Part shown: positions 61,801 through 64,000 of the stretch, piece by piece | Layout: each line of letters opens with the position of its first letter | Position numbering within the stretch: position 1 is the first letter of the stretch | Source of the DNA: Edolisoma coerulescens | Lineage: Eukaryota > Chordata > Aves > Passeriformes > Campephagidae | DNA: 64,000 nucleotides | Direction: 5' to 3' | Assembly (NCBI GenBank): GCA_013397115.1 | Contig: VWZW01005402.1 | Location: forward strand, 203,092 to 267,091 | Notes under the pieces: generated by a model | The model's database searches: none | The model's input: only the letters and a program-made list of their open reading frames with translations | Told to the model about the DNA's origin: nothing | Program-made: the position numbers and the translations under genes

Positions 61801-62863
61801 ACGGCACCCAGGCAGATTTGCAAAAAAGCAACACACATTGTCAAGGGAAACTGCCATTCAACAGGTTGGGATTGGAAATGCCTTCAGGTTCCTCCGCCGA
61901 GGACTTCCTATTTGGAAATTTGGGGTGGGTGGGAACGTCTCCCCGCCTGCTCGCAGCTCAGGCTGAGTTCAACAGGCAGAGGGGAAATCTGGCCGGAAAA
62001 CAGAGCCTTGCCCATTCACATTTCTTTTACGGAATAGTTTTTAAAAGGGAGCTGGAGTCTTATTCATTTCTCTTGGTTATTGTTCCCTGGGAGCCTGGAG
62101 TGAATCGGCCATCGCTGCGGTGGGTCGGTTGGTCCTTCAAAGAGTCCCAACGCTTTACACATCCGTTTCCCCACAATCAGCTTGGAGAAAGCCCCAGCCT
62201 GGGTGCCAGGTCCCACCAGGAACGCCAGGCTAGACCACAGCTTGGCACCAGCACCGGCAGGGCTGCAGGAGGAGGTGCCCTGCTCTCCTGGCGATGCCTC
62301 GTCGGCCCACGGACACCACTGGGGCAGCTCCAGCAGCCAGAGCCGTGCCGTGGAACCTCTCCTGAGTGTTTATTGGAGATGTACTGGTCACCCCAGCGTG
62401 CAAGGGACTGAAAGGCAACGCTTCAGGGCCAGGAGGGAGTAGCTGGAAGACAGACAGACAGACAGACAGCCTCCGTCCCCGCCCGACGGTCCAAGGAGCG
62501 CCGCGGGCTGGCCCTACCTCCTGCTCCATCAGCAGGGCAGTCTGCATAGGCTAACACCAGCAAAACATGGCCCTTTGCCCATGTTTTTCCACCCAGCCAG
62601 GAACAAAGCCCCGATCCTGCCAAACTCGCGGTGACTCCTACACAAGCAGGTTATTCTTGCCACTCAAGGAAAGAAAACGCATCTTGCCCTATTAAATCCA
62701 GAGCCTTCAAAGCAAAGTCAACATGCATGTCAATAACTTTGGTCGGGGGAGATGAAAATCCTCTGGCTGCTCCATACTTACTGGCACACCTCCGTCCCGT
62801 TGGGAGAAGTTTCACACTTGCCCCCGTTGAGGCAGGATTCGGCAAGCTGCGAGCACCGTAAAC
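24326..62863 (-). CDS. NOTCH1: NOTCH1, exons 2-34 (complete except signal-peptide exon)
   Basis: NOTCH1 is a single-pass receptor. Delta/Jagged binding triggers ADAM (S2) and gamma-secretase (S3) cleavage, and the released intracellular domain activates RBPJ/MAML transcription. All 33 exons join in phase to 7,598 nt including the TAA stop, giving 2,532 residues; with a usual signal peptide the total is close to human (about 2,555). Domain order is 36 EGF repeats (ligand-binding EGF11-12 in exons 7-9), three LNR modules, a heterodimerisation domain with furin site RRQKREL, S2 context IEAVKSE, transmembrane segment VVVAALVLLAFIGLGVLV, stop-transfer SRKRRR, RAM, seven ankyrin repeats, a Gln-rich activation region and a PEST tail with degron LTPSPESP. 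Intron positions match the 34-exon vertebrate gene. No frame breaks or missing EGF cysteines were noticed. The signal-peptide exon 1 was not securely located. Confidence -1.
24738..24865 (-). repeat. NOTCH1: Gln-rich imperfect CAG repeat in NOTCH1 activation region
   Basis: This is an imperfect CAG/CAA-type coding tract giving runs such as QQMQQQQLQQ and QPQQQQQPPQQPQQPPP. It lies within the transactivation region of exon 34. The longest pure Gln run is five residues, so it is interrupted and probably fairly stable. Avian and mammalian proteins are expected to differ here. Confidence -1.
26235..26332 (-). CDS. NOTCH1: NOTCH1 exon 33 (ankyrin repeat 5)
   Basis: 98 nt encoding KSALHWAAAVNNVEAAMVLL and KNGANKDMQNNK, ankyrin repeat 5. 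Acceptor cctctccag, donor AAG|gtaagg. Enters in phase 1 and leaves in phase 0. Confidence -1.
26444..26591 (-). CDS. NOTCH1: NOTCH1 exon 32 (ankyrin repeat 4)
   Basis: 148 nt encoding ILIRNRATDLDARMHDGTTP, LILAARLAVEGMLDDLINCH and ADVNAVDDL. Acceptor ccgtggcag, donor G|gtactg. Same length as I recall for the human exon. Confidence -1.
26885..27180 (-). CDS. NOTCH1: NOTCH1 exon 31 (ankyrin repeats 1-3)
   Basis: 296 nt encoding DGFTPLMIASCSGGGLETGN, TGETALHLAARYSRSDAAKR and MGRTPLHAAVSADAQGVFQ, the first three ankyrin repeats. Acceptor cgtgctttcag, donor CAG|gtgatt. Confidence -1.
27881..28046 (-). CDS. NOTCH1: NOTCH1 exon 30 (RAM-ANK linker)
   Basis: 166 nt encoding FEEQAMLPDTDDQTDHRQWT, HLDAADLRISSMAPTPPQGE and DCMDVNVRGP. 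This is the linker between RAM and the first ankyrin repeat. Acceptor tttccctcag, donor G|gtaagg. Confidence -1.
28261..28351 (-). CDS. NOTCH1: NOTCH1 exon 29 (RAM region)
   Basis: 91 nt encoding PLKNASDGTLMDDNQNEWGD and EETLDTKKFR, part of the RBPJ-associated region. Compared with the recalled human sequence there is one extra acidic/hydroxy residue (GDEETLDTK). Acceptor tttttaaag, donor AGG|gtaagc. Confidence -1.
28684..28900 (-). CDS. NOTCH1: NOTCH1 exon 28 (transmembrane segment, S3 site, start of RAM)
   Basis: 217 nt encoding the juxtamembrane ETAEPTKNSQLYPMY, the membrane span VVVAALVLLAFIGLGVLV, the stop-transfer SRKRRR, and HGQLWFPEGFKV, which carries the RBPJ-contacting WFP motif. 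Gamma-secretase S3 cleavage is expected at the Gly-Val bond in LGVLV. Acceptor tgttttgcag, donor AA|gtgagt. Confidence -1.
29466..29614 (-). CDS. NOTCH1: NOTCH1 exon 27 (HD-C, S2 site)
   Basis: 149 nt encoding SIVYLEIDNRQCIQSSSQCF, QSATDVAAFLGALASLGNLN and IPYKIEAVK. The ADAM S2 cut is expected between Ala and Val of IEAVK. Acceptor ctctcacag, donor A|gtaagt. Confidence -1.
30086..30140 (-). repeat. Possible MIR-like ancient SINE fragment
   Basis: The plus strand reads aaatgaggcttaacttaatg then acttcctgaagtcagacag, resembling the reverse complement of the 3' half of MIR. It is short and diverged and could be chance. Confidence -1.
30411..30839 (-). CDS. NOTCH1: NOTCH1 exon 26 (LNR-C, HD-N, S1 furin site)
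   Basis: 429 nt. It begins PLYDQYCKDHFSDGHCDQGC (third LNR module) and continues through the heterodimerisation domain (TLVVVVLITPENL, SFNFLRELSRVLHTNVVFKK). It ends at the furin-type site GRRQKRELDQMDIRG. Acceptor cctccccccag, donor GG|gtaaga. Confidence -1.
31547..32118 (-). CDS. NOTCH1: NOTCH1 exon 25 (EGF34 end, EGF35-36, LNR-A, LNR-B)
   Basis: The largest internal exon (572 nt). It begins GFVGATCENDSRTCGNLHCL and continues with EGF35-36 (CYNGGTCEFFSDASPYYRCN, FNGLNCHILDFDFQGG). LNR-A and LNR-B follow (CNNHACGWDGGDCSLNFNDP, CWKYFNDGKCDSQCNNAGCL). The LNR Cys/Asp/Asn calcium pattern is intact. Acceptor gccctccccag, donor AA|gtaagt. Confidence -1.
32564..32676 (-). CDS. NOTCH1: NOTCH1 exon 24 (EGF33 end, EGF34)
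   Basis: 113 nt encoding RRCDTVVDGCKGKPCRNGGT and CAVASNTGRGFICKCPP. Donor CCG|gtaggt in phase 0; acceptor ctccctcgcag. The EGF cysteines are intact across both splice junctions. Confidence -1.
32785..33042 (-). CDS. NOTCH1: NOTCH1 exon 23 (EGF31 end, EGF32, EGF33)
   Basis: 258 nt encoding VHCEINVDDCSPFFDPVTLG, CPPGFVGERCEGDVNECLSN and VQRVNDYKCECRPGYA. Acceptor tctctctag, donor G|gtgagc. Enters and leaves in phase 1, as do most EGF exons here. Confidence -1.
33350..33482 (-). CDS. NOTCH1: NOTCH1 exon 22 (EGF30 end, EGF31)
   Basis: 133 nt encoding CVAGYHGVNCSEEINECLSH and NGGTCIDLINTYKCSCPRGT. Acceptor cctccttgcag, donor G|gtaaat. Confidence -1.
33642..33826 (-). CDS. NOTCH1: NOTCH1 exon 21 (EGF29-30)
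   Basis: 185 nt encoding IDVAHLCRNSGLCVDTGNTH, CRCQAGYTGSYCEEQVDECS and GATCTDYLGGYSCE. Acceptor tccctgacag, donor GAG|gtgggt in phase 0. Confidence -1.
34072..34225 (-). CDS. NOTCH1: NOTCH1 exon 20 (EGF28, start of EGF29)
   Basis: 154 nt encoding NLVRWCDSSPCKNGGKCWQT, NSGWTGLYCDVPSVSCEVAA and KQQ. Acceptor tgctcccccag, donor G|gtaagg. Confidence -1.
34338..34539 (-). CDS. NOTCH1: NOTCH1 exon 19 (EGF26-27)
   Basis: 202 nt encoding SCFNGGTCVDGINTFTCVCL, GFTGSYCEHNINECDSKPCL and TCPQGYTGLNCQ. Acceptor ctctgtccccag, donor CAG|gtacgg. Confidence -1.
34672..34900 (-). CDS. NOTCH1: NOTCH1 exon 18 (EGF24-25, start of EGF26)
   Basis: 229 nt encoding PCHNGGSCSDGIGTFFCECL, GFRGPKCEEDINECASNPCK and CENNTPDCTE. 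Acceptor cctcctgtccag, donor AG|gtaggg. Confidence -1.
35321..35473 (-). CDS. NOTCH1: NOTCH1 exon 17 (EGF22 end, EGF23, start of EGF24)
   Basis: 153 nt encoding QTCEIDINECVKSPCRNGAT, SYRCACRTGFSGRNCDTDID and DCKP. Acceptor tctgtccccag, donor A|gtaaga. Confidence -1.
35725..35844 (-). CDS. NOTCH1: NOTCH1 exon 16 (EGF21 end, EGF22)
   Basis: 120 nt encoding ATCEDVLAPCAGSPCKNGGE and CQESEDYKSFSCSCPPGWQ. Acceptor gtgcctatgcag, donor G|gtatgg. Confidence -1.
36511..36548 (+). repeat. GGA-rich simple repeat in NOTCH1 intron 15
   Basis: A run of AGG/GGA triplets (aggaggaggaggaggaggaa and continuation). The transcribed strand is CCT-rich. It lies in a GC-rich intron segment with no recognised exon. 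Confidence -1.
36766..36879 (-). CDS. NOTCH1: NOTCH1 exon 15 (EGF20 end, EGF21)
   Basis: 114 nt encoding PNCQTNINECASNPCLNQGT and CIDDVAGYTCNCLLPYT. Acceptor ttaacacag, donor G|gtgagg. Confidence -1.
37198..37432 (-). repeat. CR1 LINE fragment in NOTCH1 intron 14
   Basis: The plus strand reads as the complement of a CR1 3' region: gtcatggaatcacagacttg, ctaagatcatcaagcccaac, ttccctgggcagcttgttcc and caggaagaaatttttcagaa. The copy is in the same transcriptional orientation as NOTCH1. Its left (3') end is degraded, and its right end stops about 10 bp from the exon 14 donor at 37441-37442. Confidence -1.
37443..37588 (-). CDS. NOTCH1: NOTCH1 exon 14 (EGF19 end, EGF20)
   Basis: 146 nt encoding YKCDCDPGWSGTNCDINNNE, CESNPCMNGGTCKDMTSGYI and CTCREGFS. 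Acceptor ttttccccaaag, donor G|gtaagt. A CR1 insertion lies immediately downstream of this donor. Confidence -1.
37815..38007 (-). CDS. NOTCH1: NOTCH1 exon 13 (EGF17 end, EGF18, start of EGF19)
   Basis: 193 nt encoding RMCNINIDECASNPCHNGGT, GINGFTCLCPEGFHDPKCLS and NPCIHGKCHDGLN. Acceptor cctttcccag, donor GG|gtaggc. Confidence -1.
38677..38787 (-). CDS. NOTCH1: NOTCH1 exon 12 (EGF16 end, EGF17)
   Basis: 111 nt encoding PNCEINLDDCASNPCDYGKC and IDKINGYECTCEPGYT. Acceptor ctcctccacag, donor G|gtgaga. Confidence -1.
38794..38853. repeat. Tandem duplication of about 31 bp in NOTCH1 intron 11
   Basis: Two imperfect copies of aggagaggggcgttgttagg followed by gggtcccc lie 31 bp apart, directly upstream of the exon 12 acceptor. 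Probably a slippage duplication. Confidence -1.
39109..39342 (-). CDS. NOTCH1: NOTCH1 exon 11 (EGF14 end, EGF15, EGF16)
   Basis: 234 nt encoding FTGAHCEIDIDECDPDPCHY, CLCQPGYTGHRCDININECQ and NNAYNCICLKGTA. Acceptor tgctggtggcag, donor G|gtgagc. Confidence -1.
40295..40408 (-). CDS. NOTCH1: NOTCH1 exon 10 (EGF13 end, EGF14)
   Basis: 114 nt encoding FNGHLCQFDIDECASTPCKN and GAKCVDGPNTYSCECTE. Acceptor ctccattccag, donor G|gtgagg. Confidence -1.
41033..41146 (-). CDS. NOTCH1: NOTCH1 exon 9 (EGF12 end, EGF13)
   Basis: 114 nt encoding YEGVYCEINTDECASSPCLH and NGNCLDKINEFHCECPT. Acceptor gtctctcggcag, donor G|gtacgt. Confidence -1.
41579..41764 (-). CDS. NOTCH1: NOTCH1 exon 8 (EGF11-12, ligand-binding core)
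   Basis: 186 nt encoding ANPCEHAGKCINTQGSFQCQ, CLQGYSGPRCEIDVNECLSN and PCQNDATCLDQIGEFQCICM. EGF11-12 is the main Delta/Jagged contact. The calcium-binding DVNEC and the O-fucose acceptor Thr in CQNDATC (consensus C-X4-S/T-C) are present. Acceptor gtgttttacag, donor G|gtgcgt. Confidence -1.
41854..42009 (-). CDS. NOTCH1: NOTCH1 exon 7 (EGF10, start of EGF11)
   Basis: 156 nt encoding LLCHLDDACISNPCNEGSNC, AICTCPSGYMGPACNQDVDE and CSL. Acceptor tttgctgcccag, donor G|gtgagc. Confidence -1.
42131..42364 (-). CDS. NOTCH1: NOTCH1 exon 6 (EGF7 end, EGF8, EGF9)
   Basis: 234 nt encoding QYCTEDVDECQLMPNACQNG, GYNCVCVNGWTGEDCSENID and FYCECPHGRT. Acceptor gtcccctggcag, donor G|gtcagg, with C at position +3, which is unusual but tolerated. 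Confidence -1.
42509..42631 (-). CDS. NOTCH1: NOTCH1 exon 5 (EGF6 end, EGF7)
   Basis: 123 nt encoding FTGQNCEENINDCPGNNCKN and GGTCVDGVNTYNCQCPPEWT. Acceptor cctctgcgcag, donor G|gtaacg. Confidence -1.
43545..43765. promoter_or_regulatory. Candidate intronic regulatory element (intron 4)
   Basis: An AT-richer block in GC-rich intron 4 with clustered recognisable cores: AGATAA, two homeodomain-type TAATTAG/CAATTAC sites and GGATTA. Conservation could not be tested, so the call is inference. Confidence -1.
45064..45120 (+). repeat. 20-bp minisatellite, about 2.9 units
   Basis: The unit cagggtgccaagctcctttc is repeated at 45064, 45084 and 45104 with minor changes (agatccc for agctcct; tgctgag for tgccaag). 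Confidence -1.
45607..45945 (-). CDS. NOTCH1: NOTCH1 exon 4 (EGF3 end, EGF4-6)
   Basis: 339 nt encoding KTCQQADPCASNPCANGGQC, CRCTAGFHGANCKQDVNECN, SCKPAYTGQNCEHLYVPCNP and TTYDCTCLP. Acceptor ctgccctccccag, donor G|gtaggg. Cysteine spacing is intact. Confidence -1.
46265..46527 (-). CDS. NOTCH1: NOTCH1 exon 3 (EGF1 end, EGF2, start of EGF3)
   Basis: 263 nt, the same length as I recall for the human exon. It encodes CSGAYVGERCQLPNPCLSSP, CTAVVRGSTVDYTCACRLGF and NVCLSNPCRNGGTCDLLTLS. Acceptor gcccctgccag, donor G|gtgagg. Confidence -1.
48021..48098 (+). repeat. Long polypyrimidine tract
   Basis: About 75 nearly uninterrupted pyrimidines, ending in two long T runs separated by CTTC. On the transcribed NOTCH1 strand it is a purine tract (A-rich, then GAGGAG-type). 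Confidence -1.
48285..48420. other. CpG-rich patch in NOTCH1 intron 2
   Basis: About 135 bp of dense CpG (including one undetermined base at 48342) in otherwise CpG-poor intron sequence, next to the pyrimidine tract. It could be a small CpG island or alternative promoter; no exon was recognised. Confidence -1.
49797..49915 (+). repeat. Possible MIR-like ancient SINE
   Basis: The sequence runs gttcaactcccagctgtgct ... gagctgagctttgttttctg then taaaaaacatgagg. This parallels the MIR core (gttcgaatcccagctctgcc ... ctcagtttcctcatctgtaa aatgagg). Diverged; family assignment is tentative. Confidence -1.
54041..54058. promoter_or_regulatory. Inverted pair of RBPJ-type cores
   Basis: TGGGAA-tcaaag-TTCCCA is a perfect inverted repeat with 6-bp arms and a 6-bp spacer. 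Each arm matches the RBPJ/CSL core TGGGAA. The site is in an AT-rich, motif-dense part of NOTCH1 intron 2. Binding is inferred. Confidence -1.
56744..56812 (+). repeat. CR1 LINE 3'-tail fragment
   Basis: ggagtcaatgatccttgtgg, gtcccttacaactcagggta, then the 8-bp terminal repeat (ttttgtgattctgtgattcc). This is a typical CR1 3' terminus in plus orientation, antisense to NOTCH1. Confidence -1.
56895..56950 (+). repeat. CR1 LINE 3'-tail fragment
   Basis: agttggactcaatgatcatt then gtaggttccttccaagtgaa, a short CR1 3' terminus in plus orientation. Confidence -1.
57091..57243 (+). repeat. CR1 LINE 3'-end fragment
   Basis: gctgtggctgccccagccct, ggaagtgtccaaggccaggc, ccctgcccatggcagggggt and aaggtcctttccaacccaac: the CR1 3' end in plus orientation. 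Confidence -1.
58840..58880 (+). repeat. CR1 LINE 3'-tail remnant
   Basis: tcgacttgtaaaggtccttt then ccaacccaaaccatcctgtg: only the last about 40 bp of a CR1 tail, plus orientation. Confidence -1.
61340..61720. promoter_or_regulatory. Candidate intronic regulatory element (intron 2, near exon 2)
   Basis: A non-repetitive, AT-rich block with clustered cores: TTCTGGGAA (61490-61498; both a STAT palindrome and an RBPJ core), ATGATTAGTCA, TTAACAATAG (SOX-type) and CTAATTAG. It lies about 1.1-1.4 kb from exon 2. Conservation is untested. Confidence -1.
62449..62469 (+). repeat. (GACA)5 microsatellite
   Basis: Five consecutive GACA units near the exon 2 end of NOTCH1 intron 2. Confidence -1.
62782..62863 (-). 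CDS. NOTCH1: NOTCH1 exon 2 (start of EGF1)
   Basis: 82 nt encoding LRCSQLAESCLNGGKCETSP and NGTEVC, the first EGF repeat just after the expected signal-peptide cleavage point. Acceptor ctgtttgcag, donor CA|gtaagt. It enters in phase 1, so exon 1 must end with a single G of a glycine codon. Confidence -1.
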
Positions 62864-62922
62864 CTGCAAACAGAGGGACAGCGTTAGCCACAGCTCAGGG
62901 CCCTGGTGGCAGCGGGGGAGCT

Positions 62923-62938
62923 GCACCCCCTGGTGTCA
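62923..62938 (-). promoter_or_regulatory. CTCF-like motif
   Basis: The minus strand reads TGACACCAGGGGGTGC, close to the CTCF core CCACCAGGGGGCGC. It lies about 60 bp upstream of exon 2 in intron 1. It is a motif match only. Confidence -1.
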
Positions 62939-63086
62939 CCCAGGGTTAGGGGACAGGCTCGCTGAGACCCCCAGACCCCCTGTGCCTGCACAGCCTGGTG
63001 AGGTGGGGGTGCAGCACCCGGCAGCCCCCACCCGCAGGGTGATGGAGGGGGCAGGGACTGCCCGGGCCCTGTGCTGAGAGGCTCAC

Positions 63087-63207
63087 CTAAAAATAAACCC
63101 AGGGTGGGTTTGAGGGTAGGCTGTGCCTGCTCCTCCAGCAGGAGGACTGACAGAGAGAAACCCCAGATCAGGCCCTTGATTGACAAACGCCATTTGGGAA
63201 AAAACAT
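63087..63207 (-). CDS. Unconfirmed candidate first coding exon for NOTCH1
   Basis: An ATG (63205-63207) opens 40 codons with a basic start (MFFPKWRLSIK) and a hydrophobic core (GLIWGFSLSVLLL). The frame meets a good donor TTAG|gtgagc exactly in phase 1, so it would join in frame to exon 2 (G|GT) across a 223-nt intron. However, the residues after the hydrophobic core (EEQAQPTLKP...) do not resemble NOTCH1, and a chance match is quite possible. The usual NOTCH1 exon 1 may lie beyond the right edge. Confidence -1.
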
Positions 63208-63299
63208 CCAGCCCGGAGCCCATTAGTTACCATGAACTCGGTAACGAAATGAGTCGCCCGTCATAACTTGCTATGAGTAAAGGTTTCATTGTCTGGCCC

Positions 63300-64000
63300 T
63301 CAGAGCCAAATTCTGCAGAGTTACCACAGCAACTCGCTGAAAGTACCAGAATCGCTTCCGATTTCCACCCCGGCTTGCTCTTCCCCTTCTCTGCCCGCTC
63401 GCTCTTCACGGTAACTGGTTCTGCGACACGCGTGTGCAGCCGGGCCAGTTTCACATCGAGCGACTGCAGCTTCGCTCCGCCACCGCCACAACCCCGATCC
63501 TGCCCTGGATGGGTGCCGAGCCCACGCACCCCGGGGACACCCCGCTGGGGCTCCGTGTTCCACGGCAGATGGAGAGGGGTGCTGGGGACCACTCCAGCGC
63601 GGTGCTGGGGACCGCTCCGGCCGGGCACAACTTTCTGCAAACTTTTCCTCCGAGGGCTCCCAGCCCCGCTGTGGGAGCAGCCCCGATGCCTTCGCTCCCC
63701 AAAATCCTCTCAGGGCTCTCTGGAGGAGGCTGCTAGCTCGGCCCCGGGGCAGGGGGGTACTGCGGGGTCCCGACCCCCGGGATGGGCTGCCCCCCACTCC
63801 GTCCCGCACCCCCGGCCGCTTTTGGGGCTCTTTTCCCGTGCCCCGGCCCGCTTCCCCCGACGATCGCGCAGCGCTTTGCGGCGAAGCACCCGGATCCGCC
63901 CCGGAGGGGGGGCCCCTGGGGGCCCCGACTTTCAAGAAACAGGAAACCGAGAAAAATTTGCAAAACGGTCAAAAGCTCTCGCAGAACAGCAGCAGGAGGG
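63300..64000. promoter_or_regulatory. NOTCH1: CpG-rich region at right edge (probable NOTCH1 promoter flank or intron 1)
   Basis: CpG density and GC content rise sharply from about 63.3 kb to the window end. NOTCH1 promoters are CpG islands, and exon 2 lies only 0.5-1 kb away, so this is probably first-intron or promoter-proximal DNA. No signal-peptide exon with a phase-1 donor was recognised in it apart from the weak candidate at 63087-63207. Confidence -1.

Larger units (their letters stand above)
46528..62781 (-). other. NOTCH1: NOTCH1 intron 2 (16.3 kb)
   Basis: The longest intron, as in mammals where intron 2 is known to carry conserved enhancers. Contents recognised: a pyrimidine tract (48021-48098), a CpG-rich patch (48285-48420), a possible MIR-like fragment (49797-49915), four CR1 tails (56744-58880), a (GACA)5 run (62449-62469) and several AT-rich, motif-dense blocks near 53640-54250, 56290-56600 and 61340-61720. 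No coding exon was recognised, and the ORFs here are short and unsupported. Confidence -1.

Noticed and set aside
46528..62781. Extra genes inside NOTCH1 intron 2 suggested by many overlapping ORFs
   Set aside because: All are 60-270 codons, often with non-ATG starts, overlap each other on both strands, and match no family. Several are CR1 tails.
1..64000. CRISPR array, prokaryotic operon, viral or toxin genes
   Set aside because: No regularly spaced repeats, no operon structure and no viral or toxin reading frames. The window is spliced vertebrate DNA.
63300..64000. Canonical NOTCH1 signal-peptide exon at the right edge
   Set aside because: A Leu-rich minus-strand start (LLLLF) occurs at the very edge but meets an in-frame stop within a few codons and has no phase-1 donor.

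Overview
This window is vertebrate and most likely avian nuclear DNA. It carries two long, intron-rich, minus-strand protein genes with GT-AG introns, several 3' fragments of CR1 (the dominant bird LINE), and compact introns. Both genes are recognised from their translations: SEC16A (left, about 0.2-18.1 kb) and NOTCH1 (right, about 22.5 kb to the right edge). The order and orientation match the SEC16A-NOTCH1 neighbourhood known from mammals. I cannot name the species. Single N bases sit at 28995 and 48342.

Layout. 1-13996: fourteen SEC16A exons, running right to left from a 3.8-kb first coding exon (start codon 13923-13925) down to an exon at 192-303; the C-terminal exons lie beyond the left edge. 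13997-17970: SEC16A intron 1 with one CR1 tail. 17.65-18.5 kb: CpG island with the likely SEC16A first exon and promoter (a TISU/YY1 start element, a palindromic CRE, and a 45-bp tandem repeat with two Pol III B-box sequences). 18.5-22.45 kb: intergenic, with two CR1 fragments and nothing else I recognise. 22.45-24.33 kb: NOTCH1 3' UTR with two miR-34/449 seed matches. 24326-62863: NOTCH1 exons 34 to 2. All 33 exons could be delimited, and their lengths and phases sum to one open frame of 2,532 residues after the split first codon. Intron 2 (16 kb) and intron 4 (3 kb) hold CR1 pieces and AT-rich, motif-dense stretches that resemble regulatory elements. 63.3-64.0 kb: CpG-rich DNA, probably near the NOTCH1 promoter; the signal-peptide exon was not securely found.

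The two proteins act at different points of the cell. SEC16A scaffolds ER exit sites for COPII export. NOTCH1 is a secretory-pathway receptor with 36 EGF repeats, three LNR modules, furin, ADAM and gamma-secretase cleavage sites, RAM, ankyrin repeats, a glutamine-rich activation region and a C-terminal PEST degron. Both reading frames look intact and functional. I found no evidence of a previously undescribed multi-gene system. The observations worth follow-up are regulatory or structural: the SEC16A promoter elements, the tandem B-boxes, a CR1 copy abutting a NOTCH1 splice donor, an unconfirmed in-phase first-exon candidate, and candidate intronic enhancers.
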